In this document: positions 56,780 through 64,000 of the stretch, one piece after another
Layout: each line of letters opens with the position of its first letter
How positions within the stretch are numbered: the first letter of the stretch is position 1
Assembly (NCBI RefSeq): GCF_000004195.4
Contig: NC_030678.2
Location: forward strand, 64,227,378-64,291,377
Reading direction: 5' to 3'
DNA length: 64,000 nt
Origin: Xenopus tropicalis
Taxonomy: Eukaryota; Chordata; Amphibia; Anura; Pipidae
Notes under the pieces: generated by a model
The model's input: the letters and a program-made list of their open reading frames with translations, nothing else
What the model was told of the DNA's origin: nothing
Databases searched by the model: none
Position numbers and translations under genes: made by a program

Positions 56780-57900
56780 AGCTGCAGGAATCATTCAGGG
56801 ACAGAATTTCATAACTTAACAGCTCTCACTGTAAAAAACCCATTCCGAAAATTCAGAGAGAACCTCCTTTCTTGGAATCGGAATGTGTGCCTTAATGTCC
56901 GCTGGAGGAACCTAATGGTAAATCATATCACCCCTCAAACAACCCTTTTTCAGTGTAAACAATCCAAACCTGGCTAGTCTTTCTTCATAACACAGACTTT
57001 ACATACCCTTTATCAGCTTAGTTGCCCTTCTCTGGACCCTCTCTAATTCAATAATGTCCCCTTTGAGCACTGGAGATCAAAACTGCACAGCATATTCTAG
57101 ATGGGGCCTTACGAGCACTCTGTAAAGTGGAAGAATAACCCCCTCCACTTGCGAATCTATGCCCCTTTTGATACATCTCAATATCTTGTTAGCCCTTGCA
57201 GCTGCTGCCTGGCATTGCTTACTACAGCCAAATGTATTATCTACAAGGACTACAAGGTCTTTTTCCATTATGGATTTGTCTAGTGCGGTCCCATTACGGG
57301 TATAAGTGGCTTGCATATTTTTACGTCCAAGGTGCATGACCTTTCATTTATGAACATTAACGCTCATCTGCCACTTAGCCGCCCAGATTTCCAGTTTGTC
57401 AAGATCCTGCTGCAAGGATTCCACATCCTGGATGGAATTAATACTCCATTAACCATACTCCAAGTAGAGAAGAAAGGACTTCAATAAGACTAACTGACCT
57501 TAGTTCAGAAGTTGTTTGTGGGGCATTGTATCAAATGCTTTGGCAAAATCCAAATAGATCACATCTACTGCAACCCCTCTGTCAAATTTGCCATAACATG
57601 CCCTTCATAATGCAATGCTGATTACTGCTCATTATGCCATTCTCCAAAATATAATTTTGAATGTAATCCCTTAACAAGCCTTCAAATAACTTGCCTACTA
57701 TGGATGTCAAACTTACTGTCCTATAACTTGGCGAGATTGTAATATTTTTAAATATAGGAATTTATTCAGCTTTCATCCAATCCATAGATACCATACCAGA
57801 TGAAAGTGAGCAAGAATATCAGAAATAGAGGGCTGATTAGCACTGAACTAAGCTTTCTCAGTACCGGAGAGCCCTGGTGACTTGTTCACATTAAATTTTG
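56780..57900 (-). pseudogene. CR1-like reverse transcriptase, C-terminal part
   Basis: Minus strand, best frame 57337-57077: [80 protein letters not shown]. Upstream (57870-57420) are degraded palm phrases, downstream (57050-56800) LERVQRRAT-like and RRERGDMI-like phrases. Several frameshifts. Confidence 0.8.
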
Positions 57901-57959
57901 AGTAACCCATAACTTGTACCATAACTTGTGCTTAAAACATTTGCATTTATAAATGTGCT

Positions 57960-58210
57960 CCCCTGCCCCATCTAGTGGTAGAAATGAGAACAGAACCCAA
58001 TAATAAACAACCCTGTTTGCTACTATAAGGCTTGAATTGCATTAAGTAGGAGAAACAGAAGCTTATCTGAAAGCAATGATATGGTTCCTTCTGAAAGATC
58101 AGAATAAAGTACAGTGCACTGACATAACTGCATACACAACAAATGGTAGAGTGAATTATTTGCAGTGTAAAAAATGTAATTTAGAAATAACAAGTACTCA
58201 ATAAAATCCC
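57960..58210. repeat. Dispersed repeat, copy 2 of 2
   Basis: catctagtggtagaaatgag, aagtaggagaaacagaagct and gtaatttagaaataacaagt align with 38643-38951. Confidence 0.5.
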
Positions 58211-58302
58211 TTGAGGATTTTTTTTTTTTTTAAAAAAAAGATCTTTTATGATTATAACAGACAAAATATATGTTTAGTTCAAGCCATATATTCATATTCA
58301 AT

Positions 58303-58675
58303 GGGAATAGATCTGCAAAAATTAATACATAAAAACCCATAAAAACATACTCCATCAGTCTTATTTAAAAACATTATCCCTTTAAACAGTTTCCTATGTC
58401 CTTAACATTCATTACTGTTACTTAGTCTCAATTTAACCTTATAACCTTTTAACAGTGTAACCAATCCTAAAAAAACTAAATTTTGTTTCCAAAACTAACG
58501 AAAGGTTACAAGATCTTGCAATCTTTCATTAATTTTGGAAACAAAATTTAGGTTTTATAGGATTGGTTACAGTTTAGTACTGTTTAAAGGAATAATATTT
58601 TTAAATAAGACTGATGGAGTAAGTTTTTATGGATTTTTATGTATTAATTTTTGCAGATCTATACCCATTGTTTGA
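58303..58675. repeat. Long palindromic element, AT-rich
   Basis: Arms aatagatctgcaaaaattaa tacataaaaa / tttttatgtattaatttttg cagatctat, then catcagtcttatttaaaaac / ttttaaataagactgatgg, then gtaaccaatcct / aggattggttac; centre near 58512 (caagatcttg). The left arm is about 50 bases longer. Confidence 0.75.
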
Positions 58676-59079
58676 ATTATGCCTTACTTATGGAGGTTTC
58701 ACTTATGGACACTGAATACTGGGAAGGATGGTTAATTTTGTACAATATAATTCATCAAAGTTTTTGTGAATTATGTATTGCACAATTTGGATAAAGTTTT
58801 TTTAGAGTGTTTTAAAGGTTAATATATCAACCAAACAATCACATATGTTAATGTTGTGACTATTTAATCATGTGCACTGGTGTGTCTGTATGCCTGACGA
58901 AGGGGTACGCCCCCGAAACGTGGCTTTTTGAATAAACACGCAGGGGCTAAGCCCTGCTTGCACTTTACTTGTTGTGCTGGCTGAAATATTTTGACCGGAC
59001 TGTGTGGAGATTGCCGACTCTCTAGGCTGTGCACCAAGTAGTAATTCTCTGGAGGTAAGGGTGTGCTGGTGTAAAAAAT
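58676..59079 (+). mobile_element. Non-coding retroelement end with hammerhead-like stem
   Basis: At 58894-58923 CTGACGA, stem GGGG-TACG-CCCC, then CGAAACGTGG, a phrase common near the ends of Penelope-type and related elements. Downstream aataaacacgcaggggctaa has an AATAAA. No coding part. The A-C closing pair and G after CGU make an active ribozyme doubtful. Confidence 0.45.
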
Positions 59080-59165
59080 TTTTTTCCAAGTCTATGGGAG
59101 ATGGCCTTTCTGTAATTCGGAACTTTCTGGATAATGTGTTTCTGGATAAGGGGTTCAATACCTGT
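59080..59165 (-). mobile_element. ACAGGTATGGGA-type MITE, one end
   Basis: Plus strand reads ctatgggagatggcctttct, ggataatgtgtttctggata, ggggttcaatacctgta: the left end of the family in reverse. Confidence 0.75.
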
Positions 59166-60175
59166 ACTTAAATTTGACAAATCAGAGCCACCTGGCTACC
59201 CCACAGAATTGGGAATAGGAAGTTTGAAAGAAGCATCTTGTATTTTCAATGATGAAATATTAAAACAATTTGACCCAAACATACTATCATATGAAAACAA
59301 TTATTTAGACCTAGTATGACTGCTTGGAGCAATTGTCTTCAGTGAGAAGTATTTTCCAGCCTCTATACATTAGAATTATAGGTGAAAAGGTCTAAGAGTT
59401 GTAACAGAATCATTGCTGGAAAGAAAAACACAGTATTAGCAACAATTTTGTAGTGGAATATTTGCAATGCATTCTAACATATTGGTATTTCACCTTAGAT
59501 AGCAAATACTACCATAAAAGTAGGCTATATGGAGGACTACAAAATAACATTCATACATCTGATCTGTATATACCAAAGAAATCTATGCTTGTTTTAGATG
59601 TCTAGGTTTTTATTTTTTTTACAAATTTGATTTAATAAATCCTGGTAAAACATATGACTGCAAACTTAAAAAATAATAAATCTGCCCTTTAGTCTATTTC
59701 TGTAACCTATATGTTTTTTTGTTTTTGTTGAGCGTGAAATGTGAAAATATATGTATTTGGTAAACTATGTTCATTGATATAGCAGAGCAGCTATTTATCT
59801 TGTGTTGACAGGGGACAATTAAATGCTTATACTTATCCATGGCACTAACAATGTGACTTAGAGGTATGAGGAATGTTTAGTAAAGGAAATCCAAGAAGTA
59901 TAAAGTAAGTGGAATACTTCCGGGAATGTGCAACGAGAAGCATTTTAAATTAAGAGACAAGTAGCAACTGAGCACTTCCAGAAATGCACAAACCAGTGCA
60001 TATTTAAGTGCATTATTTTTTTTTAAACAAGTCAAAAAAAAGCCACCAATGACTGCTTTAGCAGTGAAAATCATAGGGCTGGAATAAGCCGACTGTACCA
60101 TGGAAATTAACATTGGAAAAAACTATTTTTCTAATTATGTTGCATGTATCCAGATGGCGAAAAAAAATGCATTCA
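59166..60175. other. Intron, nothing recognised
   Basis: About 1 kb. A short open stretch at 59160-59319 (GYPTELGIGSLKEASCIFND) has protein-like balance but no family was recognised and no splice sites were found. Confidence 0.4.
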
Positions 60176-60469
60176 CACTTTGGGTACATCTGATTTTAAG
60201 CGCTCTGTCCCGCACTTTACTAATAATGGTGGTGTTATTATATTCGAGCATGTGCAGTGAAGTGAAAACCTGAACTTTACCAAAAAAGGCAGCTTTTCAC
60301 ATGCGTGGGCCCTAGGATCAAAAGAGAAGGAAGAGGATTGCCCACCTGGCCAGTGCAGTTTTCTCATAACAGAATTACCAGCCAGGGGTTTCAGGTAAGC
60401 GATTACAAACACTGTGGGGTGCCTTTCATTTGGCACACCCCAGTGATTTAGTCTTTCCTTCTCCTTTAA
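60176..60469. mobile_element. T2-type MITE, worn
   Basis: Right end GTCTTTCCTTCTCCTTTAA. Inside, agtgaagtgaaaacctgaac / ggcagcttttcacatgcg and ggggtgcctttcatttggca match the gcacccccaagtgac subfamily; the left TTAAAGG is lost. Confidence 0.65.
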
Positions 60470-60974
60470 AAGGTGAACTGTCATTTTAACAATTTTCTAG
60501 AAACTACTACCAGGATACCAGCTGTATCTTATATTGAATGATTGAGTCCAGCATGGCAAAAACAATCAACAGATAAACGGTCTACTTTAACTTGAGACAA
60601 AAAGGGACTTGCTCCTCTCGGCTACAGCAATGTAACTGAAATCTGCTTGCTAAATTAAGTCCCAGTAATGATGAGACATCATCAGAATAAATCTCTCAGT
60701 GCTCAATAGAATAAAATCCCAAGAAGCCTTTGGAAAATCTCTGTTACTAATCACTACATTGCTAACAGGTATTTGCACCACTAAAAACAAAAAAAAATTC
60801 AGCCACCCAGTAAGAAGGGTATAACGCTTATTGGTTGTCACATCACAAATTTCAAGTTTTAACATACATTTATTGTGATAACGGTGTATGCCCACAGGAA
60901 GATGGCCTGCCATCTTATACACTTTGACAACAATTTCTAATAAAGTAAGGGGGCTAAATTCCAAATACCTAGAT
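60470..60974. other. Intron, nothing recognised
   Basis: No exon or repeat family recognised. Confidence 0.4.
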
Positions 60975-61515
60975 CAGTGCTGTCCAACTACTGTGGTACC
61001 GAGGGCTGGAGTTTTTCTGGCCTACATGGTGGAGGGCCGCTAATGAAAGCCAGTTTTGACCACTCCCCTTTTTTAAAACCACACCCACATCGAACTACAT
61101 CAATGGTGGCAGTGCAGCAAAACCCCCAGTATATAATTACACACCTTAGGGACCATAAAATCACTATTTCCAAATGTTAACAAACCTCTGCCAGGTTCAC
61201 TTCCCACAGGCAGCATAGGGCCGGCAGAGTATGGCACAGGCAGTATAGGGCAGGCAGAATATGACACACACAGGCAGCACAGGGCAGGCAGAGTATGACA
61301 CACACAGGCAGCATAGGGAAGGCATAGTATGGCACACATAGGCCAAGGTAGGGCAGGCAGGGTATGGCACAGACAGACAGCATAGGAAAGGTAGAATTGG
61401 CACACACAGGCAGTACTCTGCCTGCCCTATGCTGCCTGTGTGTGCGCCATACTCTGCCTGCCCTATGCTGCCTATGTGTGCCATACTCTGCCTGTCCTAT
61501 GCTGTCTGTGTCATA
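60975..61515. mobile_element. hAT-like non-autonomous element, third copy, 3'-truncated
   Basis: Starts cagtgctgtccaactactgt then gtggagggccgctaatgaaa gccag as in 6256-8415. Its minisatellite (61200-61510) runs cacacacaggcagcataggg-type units and then switches strand at about 61405 to ctctgcctgccctatgctgc units. The 3' inverted repeat is absent. Confidence 0.75.
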
Positions 61516-61911
61516 CAAAGAAATGGTTAAAGAAAATGGTGTCATCGAGTGAATTTTCTGGGTGTTGGTATGTTTTGTGGTGTCTGACATTAGTCTAAGG
61601 TGGGTGAGGAACCAAGTGTGTAACCCCTTGTAGTCACATCCACATTATGGACAGCTGGAAGTACTATTTTCATGACAGCCTCTTATATCTTTTTACAAAA
61701 GTATAATTACACACAAGCATACAGACATATTTTCAGAAAATGCTTCAAGTAAAAGATCACAAAATGTTCAAAAGTTGCATAGCAGTATGTGCAACTGAAG
61801 TGCAAAATAAATCTGGCAGTAAAAATGTTAATTACAAAGCATACCCATCAGCAACTAGTAACAACCTGCACATTTTAAAAATACAATCTGGTAAAATGTC
61901 TGAAATCTTAC
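61516..61911. other. Intron, nothing recognised
   Basis: Donor side of the exon at 61912-61992; no repeat recognised. Confidence 0.45.
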
Positions 61912-61992
61912 TTGTGTCCATTGAGGGAAGCATGATGCAAGGGAGTATAGCCTGAGCTGTCAACGCAATTAACATTGGGGCCACGCCATATG
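61912..61992 (-). CDS. anks1a: anks1a, ankyrin exon (first exon visible in window)
   Basis: Seen: an 81-base exon on the minus strand with a pyrimidine-rich acceptor tract ending ttttccag and a donor gtaaga. It encodes [20 protein letters not shown] followed by ASLNGH, entering with one base of a split codon and leaving after two bases of a Lys codon that the exon at 49150-49306 completes. Known: IWRGPNVNC followed by the first ankyrin repeat is diagnostic of the ANKS1 family (ANKS1A/Odin, ANKS1B), cytoplasmic adaptors with ankyrin repeats, two SAM domains and a PTB domain that act below Eph and EGF receptors. Inference: the short glycine-rich N-terminal coding exon normally precedes this one and must lie right of the window, since nothing fitting is seen to 64000. 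ANKS1A is preferred over ANKS1B because of residues in later exons. Family certain, paralogue likely. Confidence 0.9.
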
Positions 61993-62780
61993 CTGGAAAA
62001 CAGAAAAGAAAAAGTAAGTAGTAAAGTAGTACTTCTGTTCAGGGACATCACTAAACAAGTTGAATTTCACCAAAAACCAAGTCAAAAAAACCTCAGAAAC
62101 ACTTCTAACAATATCAGCTGAACAAAACATACCTGCAATCTAATTTTAAAGGAAAATGGGATCGTATGGGATCATACGATTCACAGTGCACACAAACAAA
62201 CCAAGGTACACATATATGTTAGGTCACATGAACCACTTAATGGAGTTCTGGTTACAGGAAAGATCTTCATTGGTACGTGTATGGTCACCTTTAATGTAAT
62301 TTCAGAAACAGTCCAGAATTTTTTTTACTCCGTATATTCAGAAAGCTTATTTTCATGCATTAAAACTTAAATTATTGTAATAAAAATTAAATTTAATATA
62401 AGCCCTAAATTAATAAACATAGTTCAAAAAAGTTCATAGTAGCAGAGTGTCGAACCATGTCAGAGAAGATGATACCTTTTACTGGAGTAGATGAAAAAAA
62501 TGCAAGCTTAGGGGACTACTTAAGAGACCTGCTTCAGGCATGGTACGATGCTAGTAGTAGTAGTAGTACCAAAAGCCCACATTTTTTAATTTACTCACTT
62601 AGGCAATAAAAGTTATCACCTACTCTATATTTTCCCAAAAGTATAAAAAAATGCCCTGAGATCACTTCAGCTACTGAAAATTCTAAATATTAACTGCATT
62701 TTGGCAGGGTAAAAACACACACAAAAAAACACATTAACCTCCAAAACCATATATTTTTGTAAAGTACACATTTGGGTGAA
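61993..62780. other. Intron upstream of first visible exon
   Basis: Pyrimidine tract of the exon acceptor, then AT-rich sequence; a short (agt)n run at about 62545-62563; 62740-62775 carries a scrap of the 10310-11080 repeat (aaaccatatatttttgtaaa). Confidence 0.5.
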
Positions 62781-63018
62781 TTAAAGGAGAAGGAAAGGTA
62801 AATTAACTAGGGGGCGGAGGCAAAATGTTCGCTACCTTATACCCCAAATTGATGCAACCAGTAGAGTGAGAAAGCCGGCTTTTGTGTTAAAGTTCAGCTT
62901 TTTACTCTACTGTGCATGTGCAAGCAGCTAAGCAGGCGTGGTGTGGTTTTCTTCTAACATGAGCACCAACCAAGGGTATATACAAATACCATCACTGGGG
63001 GTTGCCTAACATTTTGAT
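62781..63018. mobile_element. T2-type MITE (gcacccccaagtgac subfamily), right end lost
   Basis: TTAAAGGAGAAGGAAAGGT, inner gtagagtgagaaagccggct / agttcagctttttactctac, then gttgcctaacattttgattc without the final ccttctcctttaa. The neighbouring Tc1-like element starts within 16 bases. Confidence 0.72.
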
Positions 63019-63031
63019 TCACACAAATGTA

Positions 63032-64000
<969 letters not shown>

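Noticed and set aside
59134..59319. 61-codon frame with protein-like composition
   Set aside because: Its start lies in a MITE fragment, no exon boundaries fit, and no family is recognised.
61177..61590. 137-codon Cys/Leu/Pro-rich frame
   Set aside because: Lies in the caggcagcataggg minisatellite; the repeated CLPCAACVCH-like peptides mirror the DNA repeat.

Overview
This is vertebrate nuclear DNA, most likely from a Xenopus-type frog. It has one conserved spliced gene on the minus strand, very long introns, and introns packed with T2-type MITEs (TTAA targets, ends TTAAAGG), Tc1-like, hAT-like, CR1-like, L1-like, Penelope-like and Ngaro-like elements. The species (X. tropicalis, X. laevis or a relative) cannot be fixed by reading. 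No ribosome binding sites, operons, tRNA, rRNA or CRISPR arrays were seen.

The only cellular gene I can support is anks1a (an ANKS1 ankyrin/SAM/PTB adaptor), minus strand. Four consecutive ankyrin-repeat exons lie at 61912-61992, 49150-49306, 23378-23674 and 5113-5188. Their phases join exactly (2, 0, 0, 1), giving about 203 codons of ankyrin repeats. They are separated by introns of 12605, 25475 and 18189 bases. The 5' exon(s) lie beyond the right edge; the rest of the ankyrin block and the SAM and PTB domains lie beyond the left edge. Nearly everything else is intronic mobile DNA.

Layout. 1-5.1 kb: CR1-type endonuclease scrap, a decayed L1-like ORF2, a CCGTATATACTCGAG hairpin element. 5.7-9.4 kb: Tc1-like element containing a hAT-like element containing a T2 MITE. 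10.3-13.7 kb: tandem repeat, then a MITE carrying two nested insertions. 15.5-18 kb: Tc1 fragment with a T2 MITE, and a second hAT-like copy. 18.8-22.9 kb: a CR1 copy carrying a Tc1 element and a T2 MITE that itself holds a hAT-type MITE. 24-31.5 kb: MITEs and a degenerate tandem repeat of about 160 bp. 32.4-35.8 kb: 5'-truncated Ngaro-like tyrosine-recombinase retrotransposon with reverse transcriptase, RNase H, recombinase, SGNH hydrolase and split direct repeats. 36-47 kb: CR1 fragments and T2 MITEs. 49.4-55.7 kb: a Penelope-like element with inverted terminal repeats, hammerhead-like cores and five nested insertions, starting about 54 bp from an anks1a splice acceptor, followed by a second Penelope fragment. 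56.8-64 kb: CR1 scrap, palindromic elements, a third hAT-like copy, the first visible anks1a exon, and a Tc1-like element running off the right end.

The most rewarding parts are the Penelope-like composite with its ribozyme-like ends, the Ngaro-like element with its hydrolase gene, and the nested insertions whose target duplications let insertion order be read. None is shown here to be a new kind of system.
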